Assembly: GCA_020717985.1 (NCBI GenBank)
Contig: DYDH01000011.1
Coordinates: forward strand, 341 to 36,641
DNA length: 36,301 bases
Source of the DNA: Herpetosiphon sp.
Lineage (GTDB): Bacteria; Chloroflexota; Anaerolineae; Anaerolineales; Villigracilaceae
Reading direction: 5' to 3'
Shown here: piece by piece, positions 8,157-16,444 of the stretch
Numbering within the stretch: position 1 is the stretch's first letter
Layout: each line of letters starts with the position of its first letter
The notes under the pieces: generated by a model
What the model was told of the DNA's origin: nothing
Database searches by the model: none
The model's input: only the letters and a program-made list of their open reading frames with translations
Translations under genes and position numbers: made by a program

Positions 8157-9365
8157 ATGAAATATAGAATTGATTTTTCACGAATAGCCATAATAACCAT
8201 CCTTGTTTCGCTGGCGCTGGTTTATCCCGTGCTTTGGCTGCGGATTCTGTCCAACCCGGCCGAATATACGGGAGCTGACTTTATCGCATTTTATGCGGCT
8301 GGGCGTATCGCAGACAATGAGGGGGCGGCGTTTGTTTACCAACTCCCTTTGCAGAAAAAATATCAGGAAGAGGTCTTGCAGTATGACCTCGAAGTGCAGG
8401 AGGTCAATCCATTTGTTCATCCGCCTTTTGTTATTCCGTTTACTCAAGTTGCCGTAACCGAGGATTATCTAATTTCTTTTCAGCGGTGGGCGCTGTTAAT
8501 GATCTTTATTTTAGCGTTGGGTGTCCCATTCCTAATATCCCTGATTAATAATTTTTGTTCACGGACTGAGAAAATAATTTTTGCTCTTGGAATATTTTTG
8601 TTTTTCCCCTTATTTCAAAGTATTATTTTGGGGCAGGATAATGCTCTAGCTTTTTTGGGAATCGCTCTATGGATGTGGGGATTAATTAAAAATAAAGATT
8701 GGGCGGCGGGACTGGGATTGGCATTAACTACAGTGCGGCCTCACTTTGCCTTGTTTTTGATGCTCCCGTTCCTTTTTAAACGACGCGCGGTTATGGGTTG
8801 GTGTATGCTTGTTGTGTTTATGTGGGTGTTAAGTAATATTGCCTTTGCAGGCAGCAATAGCTTGGAGGGTTTTTTACGCATTCTAACTGTCAGCGGCAGA
8901 GGGGAGAATTTCAAGATCAACGAAGAAGGCATGATCAATTTTATTGGGCTCGTGCGCCGTGTTATTCCAATCCTTTCTCCCATCCTTGTGCGCAAAACTG
9001 GCTGGGTATGCTATGCGCTTGCATTCTTGTCCCTGGGTATTTACTTTGGATTCAAGAGCGGAAATATTGATGGGAAGGATATTAGCATGGCAACCATTGC
9101 CGGACTTTTCTTCTCGCCGCATACCCATGTCCAGGATCTGATCCTGCTTATCATCCCGATCATGGTATTGGTCTTTTTGTTAATGAAAAAACAGGTTGTG
9201 CCGCCAAAATATGTTGTTTTACTTCCATTATTGATTTCACTGGTTCTTTTGTTTAGTTATTTTTCTCCCATGTTGATACATTCCGTTCCGTACGTATTAA
9301 TGGTTGGTATGTTGTTGGCGATATGGCATTACCAAAAAATTCTCCCGCTTGTAAAAAATTCATGA
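8157..9365 (+). CDS. GT87-like (DUF2029) polytopic membrane protein
   Basis: A 402-aa protein with about ten hydrophobic segments. After the first one comes YTGADFIAFYAAGRI, whose Asp sits where the GT-C glycosyltransferase 87 family has its catalytic acidic residue. FVHPPFVIPF and LGQDNALAFLGIALW are also typical of this fold. GT87 members transfer sugars from polyprenyl-phosphate donors on the outer membrane face; the donor and acceptor here are unknown. A TACAAT box at 8109-8114 could be its -10 with a leader of about 40 nt. The gene is more AT-rich than its neighbours in the second half. Confidence 0.75.
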   Translation: MKYRIDFSRIAIITILVSLALVYPVLWLRILSNPAEYTGADFIAFYAAGRIADNEGAAFVYQLPLQKKYQEEVLQYDLEVQEVNPFVHPPFVIPFTQVAVTEDYLISFQRWALLMIFILALGVPFLISLINNFCSRTEKIIFALGIFLFFPLFQSIILGQDNALAFLGIALWMWGLIKNKDWAAGLGLALTTVRPHFALFLMLPFLFKRRAVMGWCMLVVFMWVLSNIAFAGSNSLEGFLRILTVSGRGENFKINEEGMINFIGLVRRVIPILSPILVRKTGWVCYALAFLSLGIYFGFKSGNIDGKDISMATIAGLFFSPHTHVQDLILLIIPIMVLVFLLMKKQVVPPKYVVLLPLLISLVLLFSYFSPMLIHSVPYVLMVGMLLAIWHYQKILPLVKNS

Positions 9366-9500
9366 GATTCGAAACCCGCGCAAAAACTGAAGACCTTTTT
9401 ATGCTTAGTCCTTTATATTATGTCCTGTCTTATGTTTTATTTCGGTGTTGAAATGGTGTATGTCACAAGGACAGAAAACCCCGCCAGGCGCATATACTGA

Positions 9501-10421
9501 TTATTCCTTCAAGGCGTTTTGTGTACGCCACTCAACGTACACAAACTGGATTAACATTCCCAACGGCAGCAGCCAGCCCATTCGCATGGCGGTCTCCTGC
9601 CAGAAGACGAACCAGATCAGCCAGGCATAGGAAAGAAGGACATGCCACCATTTAACCTCAAATAAGAGGAAAACCAGATACGAGTACACTCCGTAAAATG
9701 GAGTCGCCAGCGCAGAGACCAGAAGACCCGAAATGAGGCGTTCCCTCTTCCCGCGGAAAAATAACGGCAGAGGCGTGAGGAAAATTCCCCCCCGCCAAAC
9801 GTTGAGGCTTGCCAGCCGCCATACATGGACGGGTAATCCTGCTGTGGAATTTTTCAGCCAATGGGGAATCCAATCGAAGCCATAAACAAACAGACTGGCA
9901 ATCAGCGCGAGGGCTGGGATAAGCAACAGTTTGGGAAGGAGGCGGGGAGATTCCAGTAAAAGACAAAACAAAAGCGGAAGGATTGTCAATTGAGGCTTGG
10001 TCAGTGCTACAATCATGCCCATACCGCGTAGGTAAGGGTGCTTGCCAAAAAGGAAGATCACAAGACCCAGTGCAATGAGCACATCCACCTGGCCCAGCCA
10101 GACCTGCCCAAGCATGGGGAAGGAAATCAACAGAAGAAACGGATTTACCTTCGTGAAATACGCCAGAGCGAGAACGCCTGTCACGCTAAAGATTGTCCAG
10201 ATAGGCCAAGCCAGCGGATAGGTGGGCAGAATTCGCAAGGGTGCAAGGAACCATTGCGCGAAGTAAGGCACATAGCCGCAATCGAGACAGCCTTGTGCGA
10301 AAGGCAAATAATAGCGATACAGGTCGTCGCCGCCGGGTAAATGGAAGGAAGCAGCGATCAAGCCCAACGCGGCTCCAATGGCGGCAACCCAACTTATTTT
10401 TTGTATGCGAGAGAGTTCCAA
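9501..10421 (-). CDS. GT87-like polytopic membrane protein
   Basis: A 306-aa protein with about nine hydrophobic segments. HLPGGDDLYRYYLPFAQG follows the first segment and places an Asp pair where GT-C enzymes have their catalytic acidic loop. VWLGQVDVLIALGLVIFL resembles the GQDNAL region of the gene at 8157. It is short for the family (usually near 400 aa). The start is TTG at 10421 with GGAG 4 nt before it; an in-frame stop lies just upstream (TAA, minus strand 10454-10452) with no ATG between. It is divergent from the next gene, with 8 bp between the two start codons. Activity is inferred only. Confidence 0.7.
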   Translation of the reverse strand: MELSRIQKISWVAAIGAALGLIAASFHLPGGDDLYRYYLPFAQGCLDCGYVPYFAQWFLAPLRILPTYPLAWPIWTIFSVTGVLALAYFTKVNPFLLLISFPMLGQVWLGQVDVLIALGLVIFLFGKHPYLRGMGMIVALTKPQLTILPLLFCLLLESPRLLPKLLLIPALALIASLFVYGFDWIPHWLKNSTAGLPVHVWRLASLNVWRGGIFLTPLPLFFRGKRERLISGLLVSALATPFYGVYSYLVFLLFEVKWWHVLLSYAWLIWFVFWQETAMRMGWLLPLGMLIQFVYVEWRTQNALKE

Positions 10422-10429
10422 AGCGCTCC

Positions 10430-11866
10430 ATGAAAACCAACCAGAATTCCCTTAATCAACTCCTCACCCCGCTGACCTTTTTGCTGGTCTTTTTCCTGCT
10501 CAGCCGCACGCCGATTGACGCCGACTTATGGTGGCATTTGCGTGTGGGGGAGGTGATGTGGGGAAAAGGGGGCATCCTGCTTAAGGATATTTTTAGTTAC
10601 ACACAAGCAGGCACGCCCTGGGTCAATGCCTTTTGGCTTTCAGAACTTCTATTATATCGGCTTCAACGTTTTGGTGGATATTTTGCACTGGCAATGTTCG
10701 TGTCTATGAGCGGCGCGTTAACCTTTCACTTTGTCTCCCGCCGCATGAACGGCAATCTTATCGTCAATAGTTTTATCATTGTCCTTGCCGCCATCACCGC
10801 CGCGCCCATTTGGGGACCGCGTCCGCAGGTGCTTTCGTTTTTGCTGGTTGCCGTGCTTGATCTATGGCTGAGCCGCTCCCCGCGATGGAAGTGGTTGTTG
10901 CTTCCCATTTTTGCGCTATGGGTAAATCTGCATGGCGGCTGGATCTGGGGATTCCTGCTTTTGATCGCCCATATTACAGGTCTCTTCGTCAAATCTTTCG
11001 CTGTATCCACACAGGAGGGAATCGGTTTGAGGCGGGAATGTGTAAGCCTGTTTGGCTGGACGGCGCTCGCCACGCTGGCGATTGGTCTCAACCCAAACGG
11101 CATCGCCATCTGGAAACTGCCTTTTGAGCAGGTCAATGTCTCGCTTCAAATTCAGGAATGGCTCTCGCCCGATTTCCACCGAGTGGATTTCCACCCTATG
11201 TTGTGGATGTTATTTCTGTTGATCCTTACTGCCCCCTTCGCCCCCAAGCCACTGGACTGGCCGCAACTGTTCAAAGTCCTCGGCTTTGCCTATCTGACTT
11301 TTTTGGCACAGCGTAACATCGCCTTGTTTGCCATCGTAGCCGCGCCCTTGCTTGCGGATTGGGGGAACGCTGTCCTTCAAACCATTGGACAGAGACAGTC
11401 CCGCATCGCTTCTCCCCCGAAACTGAATCCTCGACTTGTGGGCATTCTCAACGCTGCAATTTTGTCGATCTTCGCGGTCGTCGCGCTCGGAAACCTTTTC
11501 CTTATCACCCAGCCTGAACGCGTGGATGCGAACTATCCCGTGGCTGCTGTCAAATGGATTCAGACTCATCAGCCCGCAGGCAGGCTTTTCAATTCATATA
11601 ATTGGGGCGGTTATCTCTTGTGGACCTTACCTGAGTACCCCGTTTTTATTGATGGGCGCGCCGATCTATATGGAATTGACCTGATCCGGCAATGGCAGGA
11701 CGTGGTCAATGCCGAGGACAGTGCGCTGTCAATTCTTGACAGATGGCAGGTCAATGTTGTCCTGGTGGAGCCTTATTGGGATATCGTGGATGTGTTGAAA
11801 GGTCAAGGCTGGAGTATCGTATTCGAGGATGAGAAAGCTGTTATCTTTCTGAGAGGGAAGCCATGA
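10430..11866 (+). CDS. Polytopic membrane protein, GT-C/PMT-like
   Basis: A 478-aa membrane protein with about ten hydrophobic segments. After the first comes RTPIDADLWWHLRVGEVM and then DIFSYTQAGTPWVNAFWLSE, the acidic loop pattern of GT-C sugar transferases. The extracytoplasmic C-terminal domain carries VKWIQTHQPAGRLFNSYNWGGYLLW and VFIDGRADLYG, common in bacterial relatives. I chose ATG 10430 because translation further upstream would run through the divergent gene. No close Shine-Dalgarno is seen (GAGAGAG ends about 14 nt upstream). The stop overlaps the next start by four bases (ATGA). The substrate is unknown. Confidence 0.8.
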   Translation: MKTNQNSLNQLLTPLTFLLVFFLLSRTPIDADLWWHLRVGEVMWGKGGILLKDIFSYTQAGTPWVNAFWLSELLLYRLQRFGGYFALAMFVSMSGALTFHFVSRRMNGNLIVNSFIIVLAAITAAPIWGPRPQVLSFLLVAVLDLWLSRSPRWKWLLLPIFALWVNLHGGWIWGFLLLIAHITGLFVKSFAVSTQEGIGLRRECVSLFGWTALATLAIGLNPNGIAIWKLPFEQVNVSLQIQEWLSPDFHRVDFHPMLWMLFLLILTAPFAPKPLDWPQLFKVLGFAYLTFLAQRNIALFAIVAAPLLADWGNAVLQTIGQRQSRIASPPKLNPRLVGILNAAILSIFAVVALGNLFLITQPERVDANYPVAAVKWIQTHQPAGRLFNSYNWGGYLLWTLPEYPVFIDGRADLYGIDLIRQWQDVVNAEDSALSILDRWQVNVVLVEPYWDIVDVLKGQGWSIVFEDEKAVIFLRGKP

Positions 11867-13365
11867 GAATGTCTCGACAAACGCTAATTTTTTTGATTGG
11901 CATCCTTGCGCTGTCAACGATCCTGCGCCTTATCGGCATTGTCTCGCGCCCCATTTGGTATGACGAAGCCTTTTCGATTTTGTTTTCCGAAAAAGGTTTA
12001 AGCGCAATGATATACGGTACTTTAAGCAAGACCGGCGCCGGGACAGCAGATATTCATCCGTTGGGATACTATACTTTACTTTGGGGGTGGATGAATATAT
12101 TTGGCAAATCAGTGCTGGCGGCAAGGTTTTTATCCGTTTTCATCAATCTTGCATCTCTCATCCTGGTTTATTTAATTGCCTGTAATTTGTTCAATGAAAA
12201 AACGGCATTTACGGCTGCGGTAATGTTCTCTGTGCTGCCTTTCCAGATTCATTATGCGCAGGAAATCCGTATGTATTCCCTTTTATCCTTATGGCTGCTA
12301 ATTGCCACCTTCTCTTTTCTGCGCGGACGCACTGGGAATTGGAAATGGTGGATATTGTTTGGTATATCAAGCGCGCTGGCACAATATACCCATAACCTGG
12401 CTGTAGTTTATTTATTCCCCCTCGCGCTGACTCCGCTAATTGAAAAGGATGTAAAAACCCTCAAATCGGTCAGTCTTGCCTCCATCTTTGCTGTCATTCT
12501 TTATCTGCCCTGGTTGATCCATCTACCGGCGCAATTTTCAAAAGTAAGCACATCCTATTGGGTGGAACGCCCCGGTGTGGAAAAAGTCTTTACCCTCCTT
12601 TTATTTTATCTGCCTCACTTGCCCCTGCCAAACAAGCTGCTCTTGCCCGGCTTGATGCTCTCAACGCTTACGGTTGCTCTTGCCACATTTCAAACCATTC
12701 TTGCAAGGAAAAAGAAATTGCCAGGACTCAATCGGGGTGTATGGCTGGCCTATCTTGCCTTTATGCCTCCGCTTCTGCTTTGGCTTATTTCTCAATTCGT
12801 TCCCATCTATATTGAACGCGCCCTTTTGCCTGCTCATGCCATATTTTGTATTTGGCTTGCCTGGGCCTATACTCAAACGGAATTGCCCAAACCAGTTCAA
12901 ATAGCAGGATTTGGATTGATAATCATTGTCGCTGTGATGGGGCTTTTTCAACATGTCGCCTACGCTGGATTTCCGTACGGTCCTTTTTCTGTACTGGACA
13001 AGAGGATACAAGCTGAATATCAGCCGGGAGACATTGTTGTCCATTCAAATAAACTTTCATACCTGCCCGCTTTCTATTTTGACCCTGAAGCGTCTCAAGT
13101 GTATATAGCCGATATAAGCGGAAGCACTACAGATACGCTTGCCCCTGCAACTCAGGAAATTCTACACGTGCAGAGTTACAATGATATGCAAACAGCAGTC
13201 AACGATAAAAACCGCGTATGGTTCATAATTTACCAGCAATCCATTGATGAATTCACTGAGCAGGGATATAAAACCCATCCACAGCTCGAATATCTTGATC
13301 AGAATTTTGCACTGCAAAAAATTGAAGAATGGAACGACCTCAGGCTGTATCTTTATTCTCAATAA
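11863..13365 (+). CDS. Glycosyltransferase family 39 (ArnT/PMT-like) membrane protein
   Basis: A 500-aa protein with about eleven membrane segments and a C-terminal soluble region from about 370. SRPIWYDEAFSILFSEKGL after the first segment carries the Asp-Glu pair that is the GT39 catalytic acidic motif. ADIHPLGYYTLLWGW and HYAQEIRMYSL are the usual second and third conserved loops. GT39 enzymes use polyprenyl-phosphate sugars to modify proteins or lipids at the outer membrane face. It is translationally coupled to the preceding gene (ATGA at 11863). An in-frame ATG at 11869 is an alternative start. Confidence 0.85.
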   Translation: MRMSRQTLIFLIGILALSTILRLIGIVSRPIWYDEAFSILFSEKGLSAMIYGTLSKTGAGTADIHPLGYYTLLWGWMNIFGKSVLAARFLSVFINLASLILVYLIACNLFNEKTAFTAAVMFSVLPFQIHYAQEIRMYSLLSLWLLIATFSFLRGRTGNWKWWILFGISSALAQYTHNLAVVYLFPLALTPLIEKDVKTLKSVSLASIFAVILYLPWLIHLPAQFSKVSTSYWVERPGVEKVFTLLLFYLPHLPLPNKLLLPGLMLSTLTVALATFQTILARKKKLPGLNRGVWLAYLAFMPPLLLWLISQFVPIYIERALLPAHAIFCIWLAWAYTQTELPKPVQIAGFGLIIIVAVMGLFQHVAYAGFPYGPFSVLDKRIQAEYQPGDIVVHSNKLSYLPAFYFDPEASQVYIADISGSTTDTLAPATQEILHVQSYNDMQTAVNDKNRVWFIIYQQSIDEFTEQGYKTHPQLEYLDQNFALQKIEEWNDLRLYLYSQ

Positions 13366-13377
13366 ACCTTTTGGACT

Positions 13378-13395
13378 CCATCAGCTTGCTGATGG
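13378..13395 (+). terminator. Short hairpin after the GT39 gene
   Basis: CCATCAGC / GCTGATGG form a 7-8 bp stem with a very small loop, followed by a pyrimidine run (TTCTCTCTCTCC). It is a weak terminator candidate 12 nt after the stop codon. Confidence 0.4.
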
Positions 13396-13460
13396 TTCTC
13401 TCTCTCCTAAATCCACAACTCGCCCGCCTCAAGAGCATTTCATAAAATCAGGAGCAACAC

Positions 13461-14024
13461 ATGCACCATCCCCTCGAATTCATCCCCGCACATTTACGCA
13501 AACCGCTGTTTTATGTTTTCCTTGCATTGACCATCGCCATCTTCGGCATATTCCGTGGATTGGATTCTCCGTTACGTACCGCCGCCGCGCCGAATGGAGT
13601 AGTCTCTTATGAACTCGCGCGGACTACGGACACGGCGCAGAGTATTGTCAACTCTTGGGATTCAAATGCGAGATTATTTGCCGCGTTCGGCCTTGGACTG
13701 GATTATCTGTTCATGCCCGTATATGCGCTTGCCCTTGCGCTGGGCATCCTGCTGACGATGAACGGCAGGTCTGGCTGGTATTCTCATCTCGCCGCATGGA
13801 TGGGGTGGGGAATATTCGCCGCTGCATTATTTGACTCAGTTGAAAATTACGCGCTCTGGAAGGAATTGATCGGCGGAGTTTTTTCGCCGTATGCGCAGAT
13901 CGCCGCATTGTGCGCCACGATCAAATTTATTCTGCTCATTATGGGTATTCTCACCGCCATTGTGGGCGGGGTTATGCCAAAATTGAACCGCGAAGCCCGC
14001 CAGGAACGCAAAGAAAACCATTAA
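13461..14024 (+). CDS. Small membrane protein of unknown function
   Basis: A 187-aa protein with four hydrophobic segments, at about residues 16-34, 76-96, 106-124 and 140-166. A polar loop between the first and second includes ELARTTDTAQSIVNSWD, probably outside the cytoplasm. The C-terminus is short and basic (KLNREARQERKENH). I do not recognise the family. The ATG at 13461 has AGGAG at 13450-13454. It sits alone between the glycosyltransferase block and the convergent histidine kinase, so context gives no function. Confidence 0.75.
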   Translation: MHHPLEFIPAHLRKPLFYVFLALTIAIFGIFRGLDSPLRTAAAPNGVVSYELARTTDTAQSIVNSWDSNARLFAAFGLGLDYLFMPVYALALALGILLTMNGRSGWYSHLAAWMGWGIFAAALFDSVENYALWKELIGGVFSPYAQIAALCATIKFILLIMGILTAIVGGVMPKLNREARQERKENH

Positions 14025-14080
14025 ACCTTTGTGCTCCTTGCGGTGAAAAAAGAAATGCACGAAAGAATGCCGCAAAAATA

Positions 14081-14111
14081 AAAAGAGCGAACGGTTTTCG
14101 CTCGCTCTTTT
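14081..14111. terminator. Bidirectional terminator
   Basis: AAAAGAGCG (14081-14089) pairs with CGCTCTTTT (14103-14111), with partial pairing inward. The arms end in A and T tracts, suiting both the membrane protein gene on the left and the histidine kinase gene on the right. The sequence at 14025-14080 shows no gene. Confidence 0.65.
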
Positions 14112-14120
14112 CATCCTTCA

Positions 14121-16388
14121 TCATTGCACTTGAAACTTCATCGGCTCGCTTATTTTTTGCTGTTCGCCATCTTCAAGTTTGGTCAACGGCAGAATCACAT
14201 GGAATTGACTGCCGGGGAAATTGATCTCATCGTAGCCGGGGCTTTCCACGTAAATGCGTCCGCCGTGTGCCTCGACAATGCCTTTGGCGAGAGCCAGTCC
14301 CAGCCCTGCGCCGCCGCCTTTGAAGCGTGTCTTGCTGGTCGAGTGTTTGCCCAGTTCGCCGGGCTGATAGAACTTGGTGAAAATGATCTCGCGGAAATTC
14401 GGGTCAACGCCCACGCCAGTATCACTGATGATTATCTCAACCGCGCCATTGGGCAGGTCAAGGATCGCGGGGACACTGTGACCTGTGATGGTGATCTTTC
14501 CATTGTTGGGTGTGAACTTGATCGCATTGCGGATAATATGGTGGAATAACTTCCGCAGCAAATTCGGGTCGGACTTGACATGCGGCAGATTGGGAAGTTC
14601 CAACTGGAGGCATTGCTTGCGCTGTTTGATCGATTCGATTTGCTCGATACATATTTCCTGAATGAGATGTCCCATTTCCACAGGTTGGAAATTCGGCTTG
14701 AGAGAACGCGCGTCAATTTGCGCAATGTCAAACATCGAATCCATAACCTCGTGCAGGCGGATCGTGCCATCGTGGATTTTTTCCATGACGAATTTGAAAT
14801 TCGGATCGAGGCTGGTGTCTTCCATCAACATTTCGCTGTAGCCTTTGATGACCGTCAGCGGCGTGCGAAGTTCATGCGATGCAATGCTGATGAAGTCGGA
14901 CTTGGCCTGGTCAATGCGCTCGAGGTCGCGGTTGTTTTTTTCCAATGCGCGCCGCGCAGTGCGTAGCTCGTTGTTCAGACGCATCAGGTTATCCACGAGG
15001 CGCGCATTTTCCAGGGCCACTGCGGTCTGGCTTGCGTGTGAACTTAGGGTTACAAGGTCTTCTTTGCTGTAGCGGTTGCGGCTTAACTTCGGACCAAACG
15101 CCAGCAAGCCGATCCATTGTTTTTTGGCAAAGATGGGAATGTAAACCTCGGCGCGCAATTGGCTGAACCAGTCCTTCTCAAAGGTGGAAGCAGACCGATA
15201 AGCGGGGAGTAGGTCAAGGTCATATTGAAGAAGCGGGCGCTGTTCCCGAACAAGGTAGGAAGCGATTGTTCCGTTCTCGTCCAATTCCACTGCGACCATT
15301 TGTCTTTCTTCGGGACTGCGCGCGGAGCGAAGCCTGTATATTTTGTGCCCGTCGGCCTGGCGTTCTGAATCCACGAGGAAGAGGAATCCGCGCTCGATCT
15401 GCATGGCTTCGAGGATGATGCCGACCGCGATGCTTGCCAGCCTGTCCATATCCAAAATGTTGCTGATGCTTTCGCTGTATTGATGGATGGTGCGGCTGGC
15501 ATCGTATTGATCGCCTTTCGTCCAGTTGTTCACTGTGCGCGAGACCAATCCCAACAACGGCGAGACGATCATGGTCAACAGGAGGGCGATGATCGCGCCG
15601 GCGAATAACGGCGAGAGTCCCTTGAAAACGGTTTGTATTAATAAAAACCCCGCCACATAAAATCCGACGATGGCGACGGCAATGACGATGTATACAAGCC
15701 CCCGCCGAATGATCTGTTTCAGGTCGGGAACGTTATGCGTACCGATCACAAACGCCACAAGAACGGCAACTACCAATCGTATCGGCTGTCCTGTGATGAC
15801 GATATTCGAGAAAAGCAAAACATCGTTGACGAATACAAGGAAAATGACCGGCCACCAGTAATTCAAACGGTTGCGGAATAGTTGTTGCTGCGCATCCTTG
15901 TTTCCGTTTGCGATGGAAATCACCAGGCTGATCGCGAAGATCAACCATCCCAAAATGGACCATGCCGGAGCGAGTCGGGTGCGCTGCAGGGTCAGGCTGC
16001 CGTTCGTCCAAAGTATATCCGGCAGGCTGAGTGCGTTGGTCAGAATCAGCGCCAGTCCGAGCATCCAAAAAGCCCACACGCCGACCCATGTCCACCAGGT
16101 TTCGCGTTTCAGGAATGTTTGCAGGGTGAGAATCAGAATCGCAATGAGCGACAATGCAACGTAGATTTGAAATTCTTGAAACAAGGTTGCGCTGTTTTTT
16201 GAACTTTCCCCGTTGCGCCAGACGGCTTCGGCAATGGTCAACACCATCGCCAGCAGGGCGTAAAGAGCAACAAGCCAGGTGGACGTTCCGTGACCGTCGT
16301 CCCGCCGCTGCACTGCAAAGAAAATCACAGGAAGATAAAGAGCGCCAAGTAAAAGCAATAAAATAAATTGAGTCAATGAAATATCCAT
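14121..16388 (-). CDS. Membrane sensor histidine kinase with GAF domain
   Basis: A 755-aa kinase. The first 285 residues contain about eight hydrophobic segments, a 7TM-like sensing module. A GAF domain follows at about 320-465 (AVGIILEAMQIERGFLFLVD to QWIGLLAFGPK), then a short coiled coil. HisKA has FISIASHELRTPLTVIKGY with phospho-accepting His505. The HATPase domain contains the N box (HHIIRNAIKFTP), DTGVGVD and GAGLGLALAKGIVEAHGG. I chose ATG 16388; a TTG at 16400 is possible. No response regulator is adjacent; the nearest (22647-23306) lacks a phospho-Asp and is not an obvious partner. The signal is unknown. Confidence 0.92.
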   Translation of the reverse strand: MDISLTQFILLLLLGALYLPVIFFAVQRRDDGHGTSTWLVALYALLAMVLTIAEAVWRNGESSKNSATLFQEFQIYVALSLIAILILTLQTFLKRETWWTWVGVWAFWMLGLALILTNALSLPDILWTNGSLTLQRTRLAPAWSILGWLIFAISLVISIANGNKDAQQQLFRNRLNYWWPVIFLVFVNDVLLFSNIVITGQPIRLVVAVLVAFVIGTHNVPDLKQIIRRGLVYIVIAVAIVGFYVAGFLLIQTVFKGLSPLFAGAIIALLLTMIVSPLLGLVSRTVNNWTKGDQYDASRTIHQYSESISNILDMDRLASIAVGIILEAMQIERGFLFLVDSERQADGHKIYRLRSARSPEERQMVAVELDENGTIASYLVREQRPLLQYDLDLLPAYRSASTFEKDWFSQLRAEVYIPIFAKKQWIGLLAFGPKLSRNRYSKEDLVTLSSHASQTAVALENARLVDNLMRLNNELRTARRALEKNNRDLERIDQAKSDFISIASHELRTPLTVIKGYSEMLMEDTSLDPNFKFVMEKIHDGTIRLHEVMDSMFDIAQIDARSLKPNFQPVEMGHLIQEICIEQIESIKQRKQCLQLELPNLPHVKSDPNLLRKLFHHIIRNAIKFTPNNGKITITGHSVPAILDLPNGAVEIIISDTGVGVDPNFREIIFTKFYQPGELGKHSTSKTRFKGGGAGLGLALAKGIVEAHGGRIYVESPGYDEINFPGSQFHVILPLTKLEDGEQQKISEPMKFQVQ

Positions 16389-16402
16389 AATTATTACCAA
16401 AG

Positions 16403-16408
16403 ATTTTA
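16403..16408 (-). promoter_or_regulatory. -10 candidate of the histidine kinase gene
   Basis: On the minus strand TAAAAT lies 14 nt before the ATG at 16388, predicting a leader under 10 nt. The whole divergent gap is 56 bp. The -10-like box of the plus-strand gene is at 16432-16437. Confidence 0.35.
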
Positions 16409-16431
16409 CCCGAAAAAATTAGTTAATCGGT

Positions 16432-16437
16432 TATCAT
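16432..16437 (+). promoter_or_regulatory. -10 box of the GH13 gene (leaderless type)
   Basis: TATCAT ends 7 nt before the ATG at 16445, with no Shine-Dalgarno between. The spacing predicts transcription starting at or next to the start codon. Confidence 0.4.
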
Positions 16438-16444
16438 TGTTGTT

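Noticed and set aside
9366..9500. Small gene between the two GT87-like genes
   Set aside because: Only frames under 20 codons without a ribosome site were found.
14580..14966. Plus-strand open frames within the histidine kinase gene
   Set aside because: They are shadows of the kinase HisKA/HATPase region and show no independent coding features.
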